Positions 9,299 to 18,524 of a stretch of 64,000 nt of DNA are shown here, in pieces. Below the pieces are notes generated by a model. The model ran no database searches, had not been told where the DNA came from, and saw nothing but the letters and a program-made list of their open reading frames with translations. The translations under genes were made by a program, and so were the position numbers. Source of the DNA: an uncultured Caulobacterales bacterium (GTDB lineage: Bacteria; Pseudomonadota; Alphaproteobacteria; Caulobacterales; Caulobacteraceae); assembly GCA_903837135.1 (NCBI GenBank), contig CAILTK010000051.1:62001-126000 (forward strand). Direction: 5' to 3'. Position 1 is the stretch's first letter, and every line of letters starts with the position of its first letter.

Positions 9299-10249
9299 AT
9301 GGCCGCCCGAGACGTTCCACCCCCGCCGGAGGCGCCTGATCCGCAGCCATTCTCGGACAGGCATCCGGGGAGGCCCAAGTCGAGCTGGCTCTCGCGCCTG
9401 CGGCCGGGCCTGAAGAAGCAGGCGGCCCCCCGCGCGCAGGAGACCCCCGACAACCTCTGGCTCAAGGATCCCGAGACGGGCGAGATGCTTTATCGTCCCG
9501 ACCTCGAGGCGGCCCTCTGGGTGACGCCGTCGGGCCATCATCTGCGGCTTTCCCCCGCACAGCGCTTCGCCTTCACCTTCGATGACGGCGTCCACGAGCG
9601 GGTCAAGGCGCCCTCCACCCGCGACGATCCCTTAGGGTTCCGCGACCAGAAGCCCTATCCGGACCGCCTGGCCGCCGCGCGCGCGGCGACCGGTGAAGTC
9701 GACGCCATGTCGATCGCCTTCGGGCGCATCAAGGGCCGGCCCGCCGTGGTGCTGGTGCAGAACTTCGGCTTCCTCGGCGGTTCCCTCGGTCAGGCGGCGG
9801 GCCAGGGGTTCATCGCCGCCGCCCGGGAGGCGATCAGACGCGACTGCCCGCTGGTGGTGTTCACCGCCTCCGGCGGGGCCCGCATGCAGGAGGGGACGCT
9901 GAGCCTGATGCAAATGGCGCGGGCCACCCTCGCCATCCAGGAGCTGAAGGCCAGGGGCCTGCCCTATCTGGTGGTGCTGACCGACCCGACCACCGGCGGC
10001 GTCACCGCCTCCTACGCCATGCTGGGCGATGTCCAATTCGCCGAGCCCGGGGCGCTGATCGCCTTCACCGGCCCGCGGGTGATCGAACAGACCATTCGCG
10101 AGACCCTGCCCCCCGGGTTCCAGCGCGCCGAGTACCTCGAGGACAAGGGCGTGATCGATCAGGTCGCGCCCCGCTCCCGCTTGCCGGCGTTGCTCGGCGC
10201 GGTGATCGGGATTCTCATGGACGGGCGCGCGAGGCGCAGCGCCGCCTGA
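9299..10249 (+). CDS. accD: Acetyl-CoA carboxylase carboxyltransferase beta subunit, zinc ribbon lost
   Basis: A 316-residue subunit that, with AccA, moves carboxyl from biotin carboxyl carrier to acetyl-CoA, the first step of fatty-acid synthesis. The crotonase-like core is intact (FVLQNFGFLGGSLG-like LVQNFGFLGGSLGQAAG, FTASGGARMQEG, VLTDPTTGGVTASYA). The N-terminal Cys4 zinc ribbon of most bacterial AccD proteins is missing: where WxKC and CPxCxxH are expected this protein reads NLWLKDPETGEMLYR and WVTPSGHHLRL. It lies 21 bases after trpA and is probably in the same operon; folC is not next to it. Confidence 0.95.
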   Translation: MAARDVPPPPEAPDPQPFSDRHPGRPKSSWLSRLRPGLKKQAAPRAQETPDNLWLKDPETGEMLYRPDLEAALWVTPSGHHLRLSPAQRFAFTFDDGVHERVKAPSTRDDPLGFRDQKPYPDRLAAARAATGEVDAMSIAFGRIKGRPAVVLVQNFGFLGGSLGQAAGQGFIAAAREAIRRDCPLVVFTASGGARMQEGTLSLMQMARATLAIQELKARGLPYLVVLTDPTTGGVTASYAMLGDVQFAEPGALIAFTGPRVIEQTIRETLPPGFQRAEYLEDKGVIDQVAPRSRLPALLGAVIGILMDGRARRSAA

Positions 10250-10252
10250 CCG

Positions 10253-10720
10253 TCAGGTCGGCGCGGTCTCCGCCACGTCCTCCGCGTTCGAGGTCCAGCC
10301 GCCGCGCTGAGCCGGCTGGGGGTCCGCCGCCGGCGCATCCTGCAGATCCGCCCGCATCCGCAGGTCGAAGGCCCGCTGTTCGAGCGCGGCCTCGCGGTCC
10401 GCCCGGCGCTCCTCCACCAGCATCGCCTTCACATCGGGATCGACCCGGTCGAGCCCCTGTGACGCGAGGCGATCCGGATCGAGCGTGGCCAGCTTGTCGT
10501 AGACGACGGGAACCGCCGCCTTCGGCGCCGGCTGATCGACGATGGTCAGTCGGGCGGGACCCGCCATCTCGGGCGGCGTCGCGTCGGCGCGGGAGCTGGC
10601 CAGGATGGCGATCACGCCCGCCCCCAGAAGCGCCACGGCGGACAGGGCGACCACCCCGCCGATCTGGACACGGCGGTCCCGAAACAGGGCGCGCGGCGAA
10701 GGCCTTGAATAGAGCGACAT
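10253..10720 (-). CDS. Uncharacterised single-pass membrane protein beside parB
   Basis: I do not recognise a family. The 155-residue product has a basic N-terminus (RPSPRALFRDRRVQ), one membrane helix (IGGVVALSAVALLGAGVIAILA), then a Pro/Ala-rich linker and a charged, probably helical region (MLVEERRADREAALEQRAFDLRMRADL). It is predicted to sit in the inner membrane with its C-terminal part outside. It is convergent with accD, three bases away, and 55 bases downstream of parB on the same strand, so it could be read from the parAB transcript. GC-rich third positions support real coding. Confidence 0.6.
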   Translation of the reverse strand: MSLYSRPSPRALFRDRRVQIGGVVALSAVALLGAGVIAILASSRADATPPEMAGPARLTIVDQPAPKAAVPVVYDKLATLDPDRLASQGLDRVDPDVKAMLVEERRADREAALEQRAFDLRMRADLQDAPAADPQPAQRGGWTSNAEDVAETAPT

Positions 10721-10775
10721 GATCCACCTCTACCGGCTCAACGCGCGGCGAGGGGTCCGGTTCGAGCGAAGCCGT

Positions 10776-11663
10776 TCAGCGCGACAGCCGGCGGCAGAGG
10801 TCGTCCAGTTGCTCCAGGGTGTCATAGCTGATGGTGACCGCGCCCCGGCCATTGCGGTCATCGATCTCGACCCGGAGGCCGACCGCGTCCGACAGGTCCA
10901 TCTCGAGCGCCCGGGTGTCGGGATCCTTGCCCCGACCCGGCGGCGCGGGGCGCGCAGACCGCGCGGGGGCGGGCTTGCCGGAGTCTCTGGCCAGGGCCTC
11001 CGCCTGACGGACCGACAGCCCTTGGCTGATGATCTTGTCGGCAAGTTCGGCCGCGTTCGGCGCGGTGGCGATCGCGCGCGCGTGGCCGGCGGAGAGTTTG
11101 CCTTGCACGAGGTGGGTCTGCACCGGGCCGGGGAGGCCCAGCATGCGCAGGGTGTTGGCGACGTGGCTGCGGCTCTTGCCGACCGTGTCGGCGACCTGCT
11201 CCTGGGTGCGACCGAAAGAATCCATCAGGGCCCGGTAGGCGAGCGCCTCCTCGATGGCGTTCAGGTCAGTGCGCTGGACGTTCTCGATGATGCCGATTTC
11301 CAGCACGTCGAGCTCTGTCAGGTCGCTCCGCACGACGATGGGCAGGCTGCGCAGACCGGCCCGCTGGGCGGCGCGCCACCGGCGCTCCCCCGCCACGATC
11401 TGATATTCGCCTGGAGCGTCGGCGACGGGCCGAACCAAAAGCGGCTGCAGCACGCCCTTCTCGCGGATCGACGCCGCCAGCTCGTCGAGCTCCTCGTCGG
11501 CGAAATGCTGGCGCGGCTGATCCGGATTGCGGCGCAACAGCTCGATGGCGATCGTTCTCGGCGGCGGGCCGGGCGCGTCGGCGCCGTCCGACGCCGCGTC
11601 CGATTCACCCAGCAGCGCCGAAAGCCCGCGCCCCAAACCTCGCCGTCCCCCTGGTTCCGCCAC
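10776..11663 (-). CDS. parB: Chromosome-partitioning protein ParB
   Basis: A 295-residue CTP-dependent DNA clamp that loads at parS and spreads. The N-terminal stretch (RRGLGRGLSALLGE) is the ParA-contacting peptide. The CTP-binding boxes follow (VAGERRWRAAQRAG and IIENVQRTDLNAIEEA), then the helix-turn-helix (TQEQVADTVGKSRSHVANTLRML). The C-terminal dimerisation domain ends LEQLDDLCRRL. The start is GTG (11663). It lies nine bases after parA. Several parS-like sites lie 1-8 kb upstream, and the putative origin is 13 kb to the right. Confidence 0.97.
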   Translation of the reverse strand: MAEPGGRRGLGRGLSALLGESDAASDGADAPGPPPRTIAIELLRRNPDQPRQHFADEELDELAASIREKGVLQPLLVRPVADAPGEYQIVAGERRWRAAQRAGLRSLPIVVRSDLTELDVLEIGIIENVQRTDLNAIEEALAYRALMDSFGRTQEQVADTVGKSRSHVANTLRMLGLPGPVQTHLVQGKLSAGHARAIATAPNAAELADKIISQGLSVRQAEALARDSGKPAPARSARPAPPGRGKDPDTRALEMDLSDAVGLRVEIDDRNGRGAVTISYDTLEQLDDLCRRLSR

Positions 11664-11672
11664 GCCGCTCTC

Positions 11673-12509
11673 CTAGGCCGCCGCTTTTGCGCGTCGGGCG
11701 CGTTCCCGCACCACCACTTCGCGCGCGAGCCGCAGATAGGCCTGGCTGCCGGCGCATTTGAGGTCGTAGATCAAAGCCGGCTTGCCGAACGACGGCGCCT
11801 CCGACACGCGTACGTTGCGCGGGATCACGGCGTCGTAGACCTTGTCGCCGAAATGGGCCCGGACATCGCGCGCGACCTGGTCGGACAGGCTGTTTCGCCG
11901 GTCATACATGGTCAGCACTACTCCTTGGATCTCCAGTTGCGGGTTGAGGCTGCCGCGCACGAGGTCCACCGTCCGCATCAGCTGGGTCAGTCCTTCGAGG
12001 GCGAAGAACTCGCACTGCAGCGGCACCAGGACCGCGTCGGCGGCGGTCATGGCGTTGACGGTCAGCAGGTTGAGCGACGGCGGGCAGTCGATGAGGATGT
12101 AGGAGTAGGGCTCGGTCTGACCGGTAAGACTGGCCACCGCGTCCTTCAAGCGATAGGAGCGGCGCGGATGGGCGCCCAGCTCGATCTCCACACCCGACAG
12201 ATCGGCGTCGGCGGGTACCAGCTCAAGACCGGGCACATCCGTATTCACGACGGCCGCCTGCAGCGGGGCGTCGCCCAACAGCACGTCGTAGATGGTGGTC
12301 TTGCGCTGTTCGCGTCGGACGCCGAGTCCGGTGGAGGCGTTGCCCTGCGGATCGCAGTCCAGCAGCAGGACACGCTCGCCGACCGCCGCCAGGGCCGTGC
12401 CAAGATTGATCGCGGTGGTTGTCTTGCCGACGCCGCCCTTCTGGTTGGCGACCGCGAGGACACGCGGGCGCGCGGCGGCGGCCGGGCGAGGAGCGGGGCT
12501 ATTGGACAC
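11673..12509 (-). CDS. parA: Chromosome-partitioning ATPase ParA
   Basis: A 278-residue Walker-type ATPase that drives movement of the ParB-parS complex to the new pole. The deviant Walker A is AVANQKGGVGKTTTAINLG; the Walker A' and B regions are LLLDCDPQGNAS and YILIDCPPSLNLL. The start is GTG at 12509, 11 bases inside the end of rsmG, suggesting coupled translation. A 20-residue Pro/Ala-rich leader precedes the core. ParA, ParB, RsmG and MnmG form the conserved origin-proximal cluster found in many bacteria. Confidence 0.97.
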   Translation of the reverse strand: MSNSPAPRPAAAARPRVLAVANQKGGVGKTTTAINLGTALAAVGERVLLLDCDPQGNASTGLGVRREQRKTTIYDVLLGDAPLQAAVVNTDVPGLELVPADADLSGVEIELGAHPRRSYRLKDAVASLTGQTEPYSYILIDCPPSLNLLTVNAMTAADAVLVPLQCEFFALEGLTQLMRTVDLVRGSLNPQLEIQGVVLTMYDRRNSLSDQVARDVRAHFGDKVYDAVIPRNVRVSEAPSFGKPALIYDLKCAGSQAYLRLAREVVVRERARRAKAAA

Positions 12510-13164
12510 GGCGAAGCCTCTCGATGCGCAGGATCTGGCCGGAGGGGTCGCTTCGGCTGGCCTGGCGTTCCACGTGGAAGTCCCACACCCGGCGCGCCTC
12601 GGTCAATTCCTGATCGACGTTTTCGCCCTTGAGGAACAGGCCGAACGTCTGTGCCGCAGCCTTATCGCCCAGGAGGGGCCAGCTGAAGCCCAGAAGGCGT
12701 GCGAGCGGCGCGCAGGCGCGGGCGGTGACCACCTCGACATCGGGGATGCGCACGCTTTCGGCCCGGGCGTTATGGACCTCGGCGGGAAGGTCCAAGGCTT
12801 CGACCACATCGCGCAGGAACAGGCACCGTTTGGCCATGCTCTCGATCAGGTGGACCGTCACCCCCGGGACGCCTTTCAGCTGGATCGCCAGCACCAGCCC
12901 CGGGAAACCGGCCCCCGCACCCACGTCGGCCCAAATCTTCGCCGCGGGCGCCAGGGGCAGGAGCTGGGCGGAGTCATAGGCGTGGCGCTGCCAGAAGCTC
13001 GCCAGCGCGGAGGGGCCGACGAGGTTCATCCGCGCGTTCCACGTGAGGAGCCGGGCCCGGTAGGCCTCCAGGTCCGACATGGTGCGGGTGTCGGCGCCGG
13101 TGGCGGCGGCGAACTCGCCCGCCCCGAACGCGCCAGGCTCAGGCGGCGGAGGCGCGGCGGACAT
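12499..13164 (-). CDS. rsmG: 16S rRNA (guanine527-N7)-methyltransferase
   Basis: A 221-residue methyltransferase (GidB) acting on 16S rRNA. The SAM-binding motif is [19 protein letters not shown], and the substrate region [16 protein letters not shown] follows. The chosen ATG (13164) lies 26 bases inside the end of mnmG; an ATG at 13077 ([12 protein letters not shown]) is an alternative that would remove a Pro/Ala-rich leader and the overlap. The gene contains a parS-like palindrome (12566-12581) near its 3' end. Confidence 0.95.
   Translation of the reverse strand: MSAAPPPPEPGAFGAGEFAAATGADTRTMSDLEAYRARLLTWNARMNLVGPSALASFWQRHAYDSAQLLPLAPAAKIWADVGAGAGFPGLVLAIQLKGVPGVTVHLIESMAKRCLFLRDVVEALDLPAEVHNARAESVRIPDVEVVTARACAPLARLLGFSWPLLGDKAAAQTFGLFLKGENVDQELTEARRVWDFHVERQASRSDPSGQILRIERLRRVQ
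12566..12581. other. Candidate parS site
   Basis: The sequence CGTTCCACGTGGAAGT contains the 12-base perfect palindrome TTCCACGTGGAA (12568-12579), matching the universal parS consensus TGTTTCACGTGAAACA apart from the C/G pair flanking the core and the outer bases. It lies within rsmG, 57 bases from the parA start. Confidence 0.55.
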
Positions 13165-15007
13165 GAGCAAGCAGAGCGGTGAGGGCGCCGGGAGTGACGC
13201 CCTCGATGCGGCCGGCCTGGCCGAGGGTCAGCGGCCGGATCGCCGACAGCTTTTCGCGGCACTCGGTGGAGAGGCCGCCGATGCGGGCATAGTCCAGGTC
13301 GGGGGGCAGGTGCAGGGCCTCATCCCGCACGAAGGCCGCCGCGTCGGTGGCCTGGCGGTCGAGATAGCCGGCGTAGGCGGCGTCGATCTCCACCTGTTCG
13401 CGCACCTCCGGCGTCCAGGCGTGGAGCTCGGGCCAGATGCGGACGACGTCGTCGAAGCCGATCTGCGGATAGGCCAGGAGCTGAGTCAGCGTGCGCGGCT
13501 TGCCGTCGTCGTTGACCTTGAAGCCGTAAGCCTGGGCTTCGGATGGCGTGAGCTTGAGCGTGCGCGCCTGTAGGTGAGCCGCGCCGAGCGCTTCGGCCTT
13601 GCGCAGGAACACATCGGCGCGGGCGGCGCCGACCAGGCCCAGCGAACGGCCCCGCGACGTCAGCCGCTGATCGGCGTTGTCGGCGCGCAGGGTGAGCCTG
13701 AACTCGGCGCGCGAGGTGAACATCCGATAGGGCTCCGACACGCCGCGCGTGACGAGGTCGTCGATGAGCACGCCGATGTAGGCCTCGTTGCGGGCGAACA
13801 CCGCGCCCTCCTGGCCGCCGGCGGCGCGCGCGGCGTTCAGGCCGGCCACCAGGCCCTGCGCCGCGGCCTCCTCATACCCGGTGGTGCCGTTGATCTGACC
13901 GGCCAGATAGAGTCCCGGCAGCCGCTTGGTCTCGAGGTGCGGACTGAGCTCGCGCGGATCGACGTAATCGTATTCGATGGCGTAGCCGTAGCGGCGGACC
14001 CGCACGGCTTCGAGGCCGACCATGGTGCGCAGGAAGGCGTCCTGGGTTTCGGCGGCCACCGAGGTCGAAACCCCGTTCGGATAGACCAGCTCTCCCGCCT
14101 CGGTCCCCGGCAGACCTTCGGGTTCGAGGAAGACCTGATGGGCCGTCTTGTCGGCGAAGCGGACCACCTTGTCCTCGATCGAGGGGCAATAACGCGGTCC
14201 TATGCCGCTCACGCGACCGCCGTAGACGGCGGACTCGCCGAGCCGCTCGGCGATGATGCGGTGCGTGTCGGGGTTGGTGTAGGTGACGCCGCAGGCGACC
14301 TGCGGGACATCGATGGCGCCGGTGAGGAAGGAGAAGGGCTGGGGGATCGGGTCCGCCTCCTGCCGCTCGACCCGATCCCAGGCGATGCTCGCCGACTCCA
14401 GTCGGGCGGGCGTCCCCGTCTTGAGCCGGCCCATGGCAAACCCAAGCGCGTAGAGGCGCTCGGAAAGACCGTTCGCGGGTGGGTCGCCGTGACGGCCGGC
14501 GGGGATCCGTTCGTCGCCGCGATGGATAACGCCCTTGAGAAAGGTGCCGGTGGTGAGCACCACCGCCGCCGCCCGGTAGGCGTCGCCATCCGCGGCGACC
14601 ACCCCGGCGATGCGGCCGTGCTCGACCAGCAGATCCTCCACGGCCGCCGGCCTGATGGCGAGATTGGGAGTCTCCGCGAGTTCCGCCTGCATGGCGCGGC
14701 GATAGAGCCCCCGGTCGATCTGCGCCCTCGGTCCGCGCACGGCCGGACCGCGCGAGCGGTTCAGCAGGCGGAACTGGATGCCGGCCCGGTCGGCGACCCG
14801 GCCCATTACGCCGTCCAGGGCGTCGACCTCGCGCACCAGATGACCCTTGCCGAGTCCGCCGATGGCCGGATTGCAGGACATCTCGCCGATGCTGTCCACC
14901 CGGTGGGTCAGCAGCAGGGTCCGGGCCCCCACGCGCGCCGACGCCGCCGCGGCTTCGCAGCCGGCGTGTCCGCCGCCGATCACGATGACGTCCCAGGACG
15001 TTGACAT
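13139..15007 (-). CDS. mnmG: tRNA uridine-5-carboxymethylaminomethyl modification enzyme MnmG
   Basis: A 622-residue FAD enzyme (GidA) that, with MnmE, modifies U34 of certain tRNAs using methylene-tetrahydrofolate. The FAD dinucleotide motif is [12 protein letters not shown] at residue 10, followed by the family signature [24 protein letters not shown]. The motif [15 protein letters not shown] and the C-terminal helical domain are present. The length is normal. Its partner mnmE is 83 bases upstream on the same strand; the gap holds a parS-like site. Confidence 0.97.
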   Translation of the reverse strand: MSTSWDVIVIGGGHAGCEAAAASARVGARTLLLTHRVDSIGEMSCNPAIGGLGKGHLVREVDALDGVMGRVADRAGIQFRLLNRSRGPAVRGPRAQIDRGLYRRAMQAELAETPNLAIRPAAVEDLLVEHGRIAGVVAADGDAYRAAAVVLTTGTFLKGVIHRGDERIPAGRHGDPPANGLSERLYALGFAMGRLKTGTPARLESASIAWDRVERQEADPIPQPFSFLTGAIDVPQVACGVTYTNPDTHRIIAERLGESAVYGGRVSGIGPRYCPSIEDKVVRFADKTAHQVFLEPEGLPGTEAGELVYPNGVSTSVAAETQDAFLRTMVGLEAVRVRRYGYAIEYDYVDPRELSPHLETKRLPGLYLAGQINGTTGYEEAAAQGLVAGLNAARAAGGQEGAVFARNEAYIGVLIDDLVTRGVSEPYRMFTSRAEFRLTLRADNADQRLTSRGRSLGLVGAARADVFLRKAEALGAAHLQARTLKLTPSEAQAYGFKVNDDGKPRTLTQLLAYPQIGFDDVVRIWPELHAWTPEVREQVEIDAAYAGYLDRQATDAAAFVRDEALHLPPDLDYARIGGLSTECREKLSAIRPLTLGQAGRIEGVTPGALTALLAHVRRASAA

Positions 15008-15057
15008 GGGGCCTCCAAGGAGGGGGTACTTAGGGAATGGGGAGCGCGGACGCCAGT

Positions 15058-15073
15058 TGTTTCACGTGCAACA
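15058..15073. other. Candidate parS site
   Basis: TGTTTCACGTGCAACA differs from the universal parS consensus TGTTTCACGTGAAACA at one position of 16. It lies in the short spacer between mnmE and mnmG. Confidence 0.85.
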
Positions 15074-15090
15074 AGGTCCTGCCCGGGCTC

Positions 15091-16437
15091 CTATTTGCCG
15101 ATACAGAAGGTCGAGAACACCTCGCCCAGCACCGCCTCTGCGTCGACGCGCCCGGTGAGGGCCTCGAGCGCCCGCGCCGCCAGACGCACGTCTTCGGCCA
15201 TCAGTTCCGGCTCCTTCGCCCCTGCCGCGAGGGCCCGGTCCAGATGGCCCGCCGCGTCCGCCAGCAGCCGGCGATGCCGAAGGCGGGTCGCGGCCGGCGG
15301 ACTGCCCGCGCCGAGGTCGCGCACCACCCGCCGCTCGAGCGCGGCGCGGAGTTCAACGATATCCCCCTCCCCCGAGGCGCACGCCTGAACCGGCTCGAGC
15401 TCCATGAGGTCGGCCGCGTCCCGGGCGGGCCGGGCGTCGAGACCCTCGGGAAGATCGATCTTGTTGAACACGACCAGATCGCCTTGGCGAACCGTGGACG
15501 CCCCCTCCCGCCAGGCGCCGTCGTTCGCGGCGAAATCCACTACCCATAACCGCAGATCGGCGGCTTCCGCCCACGCCCGCGCCCGGCGCACCCCCTCCGC
15601 CTCGATCTGGTGCTGGGTTTCCCGAAGGCCCGCGGTATCCGCGAGCAGGAGCCTGTACCCCGCCAATTCGATGGGTTGCTCGATGACGTCGCGCGTTGTC
15701 CCCGCGAGCTCGGTGACGATCGCCGCCTCGCGTCCCACCAACCGGTTCAGCAGCGATGACTTTCCCGCGTTCGGCGCGCCGATCAAGGCTACGCGATACC
15801 CCTGCCGCACCCGCTCCCCGCGCAGGTCCGACGACGCCGCCGCGAGCTCGTGCATAAGACGGCGCAAGGGCTCGGACGCCCGCGAGGCCACGGCCTCGGG
15901 AAGATCCTCATCCGGAAAATCGATCGCCGCCTCCAACGCCGCCAACGCCCGGACCAGGGTCGTTCTCCACCCCTCCACCGCCCGGGACGACGCGCCACCG
16001 AGTTGGTCCAGGGCTTGCCGCCGCTGCGCAGCGGAGTCCGCGTCGATGAGGTCCGCGATCGCTTCCGCCTCGGTGAGGTCGAGCCGGCCGTTCTGAAACG
16101 CCCTACGCGTGAATTCGCCAGGCTCGGCCGGGCGCAAACCAAGCGCGGCCAGCGTGACGAGCACTCCCTCCGTGACGGCGCGTCCGCCGTGGAGATGGAG
16201 CTCGACCACGTCCTCTCCGGTGAAGCTTCGCGGGCCCGGCATGAACACCACCAGGGCCTGATCGAGTGTTTCACGTGAAACGGGATCAACCAGCGGCCTT
16301 ACGGATACCCGCCGCGGCGAGGGCAGGTCTCCACCCAGCGCCATCAAGGCCGTCGACGCGTGCGGTCCGGACAACCGCACGACGGCCAGCGCCGCGCGCC
16401 CGGACGCCGTCGCCTGAGCGAAGATCGTATCGGTCAT
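15091..16437 (-). CDS. mnmE: tRNA modification GTPase MnmE
   Basis: A 448-residue GTPase working with MnmG on wobble uridine. The N-terminal folate-binding domain begins [20 protein letters not shown]. The G domain carries [27 protein letters not shown] and NKIDLP. The C-terminus ends in the catalytic CIGK motif (STFCIGK). The ATG at 16437 overlaps the TGA of the small gene upstream (ATGA). A near-perfect parS lies inside its 5' region. Confidence 0.97.
   Translation of the reverse strand: MTDTIFAQATASGRAALAVVRLSGPHASTALMALGGDLPSPRRVSVRPLVDPVSRETLDQALVVFMPGPRSFTGEDVVELHLHGGRAVTEGVLVTLAALGLRPAEPGEFTRRAFQNGRLDLTEAEAIADLIDADSAAQRRQALDQLGGASSRAVEGWRTTLVRALAALEAAIDFPDEDLPEAVASRASEPLRRLMHELAAASSDLRGERVRQGYRVALIGAPNAGKSSLLNRLVGREAAIVTELAGTTRDVIEQPIELAGYRLLLADTAGLRETQHQIEAEGVRRARAWAEAADLRLWVVDFAANDGAWREGASTVRQGDLVVFNKIDLPEGLDARPARDAADLMELEPVQACASGEGDIVELRAALERRVVRDLGAGSPPAATRLRHRRLLADAAGHLDRALAAGAKEPELMAEDVRLAARALEALTGRVDAEAVLGEVFSTFCIGK
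16267..16282. other. Candidate parS site, best match in the window
   Basis: TGTTTCACGTGAAACG contains the complete 14-base palindrome GTTTCACGTGAAAC (16268-16281) and matches the 16-base consensus at 15 positions. It is inside the mnmE coding region, 8.4 kb from the CtrA boxes of the putative origin. Confidence 0.9.
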
Positions 16438-16676
16438 TCGGTGCGGCTCATCCCTCCGAGACCCGCCGTCATCAGCTTCCGGAACTGCTCCGTCGCCTGG
16501 CCGCCGAGGGACATCCAGCTGCGGATCAGCTCCTCCGGTTGCAGCATCGCCACGTTCTGGTCGATCCTCGACTTCATCTCCTCGACGAGATGGGCGTTGA
16601 GGCTGGTGACGTCCGGCAGGCCCAGAAACGCCCGCCCTTCTTCCGGCGAACACTCCACCTCGATCTTCAGCTTCAT
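16434..16676 (-). CDS. Small DUF6489-like protein coupled to mnmE
   Basis: An 80-residue protein, [20 protein letters not shown] at its start, ending in [19 protein letters not shown]. It resembles the small alphaproteobacterial family now called DUF6489, whose function is unknown. [13 protein letters not shown]-like start and an amphipathic helical remainder are typical. Its TGA overlaps the mnmE ATG by four bases, so translation of mnmE is probably coupled to it. There is no signal peptide or membrane helix. Confidence 0.7.
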   Translation of the reverse strand: MKLKIEVECSPEEGRAFLGLPDVTSLNAHLVEEMKSRIDQNVAMLQPEELIRSWMSLGGQATEQFRKLMTAGLGGMSRTE

Positions 16677-16772
16677 CGCGCCCTCAAAAACCTGAAACGG
16701 CCACGACAATGTTATGGGCGCACAAGGCCGGGAAAGGCTAGTAGCGTCCCTCGTCCAAAGGAGTCGACACCG

Positions 16773-17474
16773 ATGACCGCACCGATGTCCATCACCACCC
16801 CCGACGGGGCTTTCTCCGCCTACGTCGGGGAGCCAGGCGCCACAGGCCCCGTCCCGGCCGTGATCGTCATCCAGGAGATTTACGGCGTGAACGCGGTGAT
16901 GCGCGGCGTCGCCGATCACCTCGCCACGCTCGGCTATCTGGCGGTCTGTCCCGACCTTTTCTGGCGCATCGAGCCGGGAATAGACCTCACCGACCAGACC
17001 GACGCCGGTAATAATCGCGCGTTCGAACTGTTCGGCCTGTTCGACGTCGACAAGGGCGTCGCCGACATCGCGGCCACCCTCGCCGCCGTCCGGGCCGATC
17101 CCCGCTGCGACGGCAAGGTCGGCGCCGTCGGTTACTGCCTCGGCGGCCTTCTCGCCTACCTTACCGCCACCCGCACCGACGCGGACGCCTGCGTCGGCTA
17201 CTACGGGGTTTCGATCGACACCCGCCTCGACGAGGCTGAGAAACTCGCCGCCCCGCTGATGCTGCACATCGCCGGCGACGACGGCTTCGTGGACAAGGCG
17301 GCGCAGGCCCGGATCATCGCCGGCCTCGCCAATCATCCGAAGGTCACCCTCCACAGCTATCCCGGCCGTGGACACGCCTTCGCCCGGGTCGGGGGCGCGC
17401 ATTATGACGCCGCCGACGCCGCCCTGGCCAACAGCCGCACCGAAGCCTTCTTCGCCCAGGTCCTGAAGTCATGA
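16773..17474 (+). CDS. Dienelactone hydrolase family protein
   Basis: A 233-residue alpha/beta hydrolase. The catalytic triad is visible: nucleophile Cys in VGYCLGG, Asp in AGDDGFVD and His in GRGHAF. Cys as nucleophile is typical of true dienelactone hydrolases, which open dienelactone in chloroaromatic degradation; no such pathway genes are nearby, so the physiological substrate is unknown. A good ribosome site (AAAGGAG) precedes the ATG at 16773. It overlaps the following quinone reductase by four bases. Confidence 0.88.
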   Translation: MTAPMSITTPDGAFSAYVGEPGATGPVPAVIVIQEIYGVNAVMRGVADHLATLGYLAVCPDLFWRIEPGIDLTDQTDAGNNRAFELFGLFDVDKGVADIAATLAAVRADPRCDGKVGAVGYCLGGLLAYLTATRTDADACVGYYGVSIDTRLDEAEKLAAPLMLHIAGDDGFVDKAAQARIIAGLANHPKVTLHSYPGRGHAFARVGGAHYDAADAALANSRTEAFFAQVLKS

Positions 17475-18442
17475 GAGCCGTCGTCGTCCACCAGACCGGC
17501 GGGCCCGAGGCGCTCGAGTTCGTCGATCTCCCCACCCCCACACCGGGTCCGGGACAGGCCCTCGTCCGCCACGAGGCGGTGGGCCTCAACTTCATCGACA
17601 TATATCACCGCACCGGTCTTTACCCGATGAAGACCCCCTTCACGCCCGGTAGCGAGGCGGCCGGCGTCGTCGACGCCGTCGGCGACGGAGTCACCCAGGT
17701 CAAGGTCGGCGACCGGGTAGCCTATGCCGGGGCGCAGGGGGCCTACGCGGACATGAACGTCGTCCCGGCCGACAGGCTCGTCCGCCTTCCGGAATCGATT
17801 TCGTTTCCCGTGGCCGCAGCCTCCATGCTGAAGGGCATGACCGCCGAATTCCTCGCCGACCGGATCTGGCCGGCGCTCAAACCCGGAGACCCTGTACTGG
17901 TCCACGCCGCCGCCGGAGGCGTCGGCAGCATCCTCGTGCAGTGGCTCAAGCATCGCGGCCAGCACGTCATCGCCGCCGTGGGCGGCGCCGCCAAGGCCGA
18001 GGTCGCCAGAGGGCACGGCGCGGACGAAGTGCTCGATTATGACCGAGAGGACATCGCCGCGCGCGTCCGGGCCTTGACCGGCGGCGCGGGTGTCCGGGTC
18101 GTATACGACTCGGTCGGGAAGGCCACCTTCGAAGCCAGCCTCGCCAGCATCGGCAAACGCGGCCTCATGGTCTGTTATGGCAACGCCTCCGGGCCCGCGC
18201 CGGCGATCGAGCCCGGCCGTCTGGCCCGCCTGGGCTCGCTGTTTCTGACCCGCCCGACCCTGTTCGACTATATCGCCGCCCCCGCCGACCTCGACGCGGC
18301 CGCGGCGAGCCTGTTCGCCCTGATCGGCGCCGGCGCCGTGAAGATCGACATCGGCCAGACCTGGCCGCTCGCCGAGGTGCGCGCCGCGCATGCGGCGCTC
18401 GAACGCCGCGCCACCACCGGCGCGACGGTCCTCACACCGTAG
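17471..18442 (+). CDS. Quinone oxidoreductase (zeta-crystallin-like)
   Basis: A 323-residue member of the medium-chain dehydrogenase/reductase superfamily, NADPH-dependent. It begins MRAVVVHQTGGPEALEFVD, with GLNFIDIYHRTGLYPMKTPF and the nucleotide-binding region VLVHAAAGGVGSILVQWLK. There are no zinc ligands, as usual for quinone oxidoreductases. The start overlaps the stop of the dienelactone hydrolase (ATGA), so the two form an operon and may act together on electrophilic or quinone substrates, which is an inference from context. Confidence 0.92.
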   Translation: MRAVVVHQTGGPEALEFVDLPTPTPGPGQALVRHEAVGLNFIDIYHRTGLYPMKTPFTPGSEAAGVVDAVGDGVTQVKVGDRVAYAGAQGAYADMNVVPADRLVRLPESISFPVAAASMLKGMTAEFLADRIWPALKPGDPVLVHAAAGGVGSILVQWLKHRGQHVIAAVGGAAKAEVARGHGADEVLDYDREDIAARVRALTGGAGVRVVYDSVGKATFEASLASIGKRGLMVCYGNASGPAPAIEPGRLARLGSLFLTRPTLFDYIAAPADLDAAAASLFALIGAGAVKIDIGQTWPLAEVRAAHAALERRATTGATVLTP

Positions 18443-18524
18443 GCCGCCTCCGCACCCGTTCACTCTTTGTTTACGGGCGCGGAGCGCTCTGCTAGCCAGT
18501 CCTCCTGGCTGCGGAGTTCCGCCG

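Noticed and set aside
10719-12632. 637-residue open frame antisense to parB-parA
   Set aside because: Product is rich in Arg/His/Gly/Gln without domains; it mirrors the GC-rich codons of parAB, whose motifs are clear.
13035-13050. CGTTCCACGTGAGGAG as a further parS
   Set aside because: Only the left half fits; the right half departs from the palindrome.
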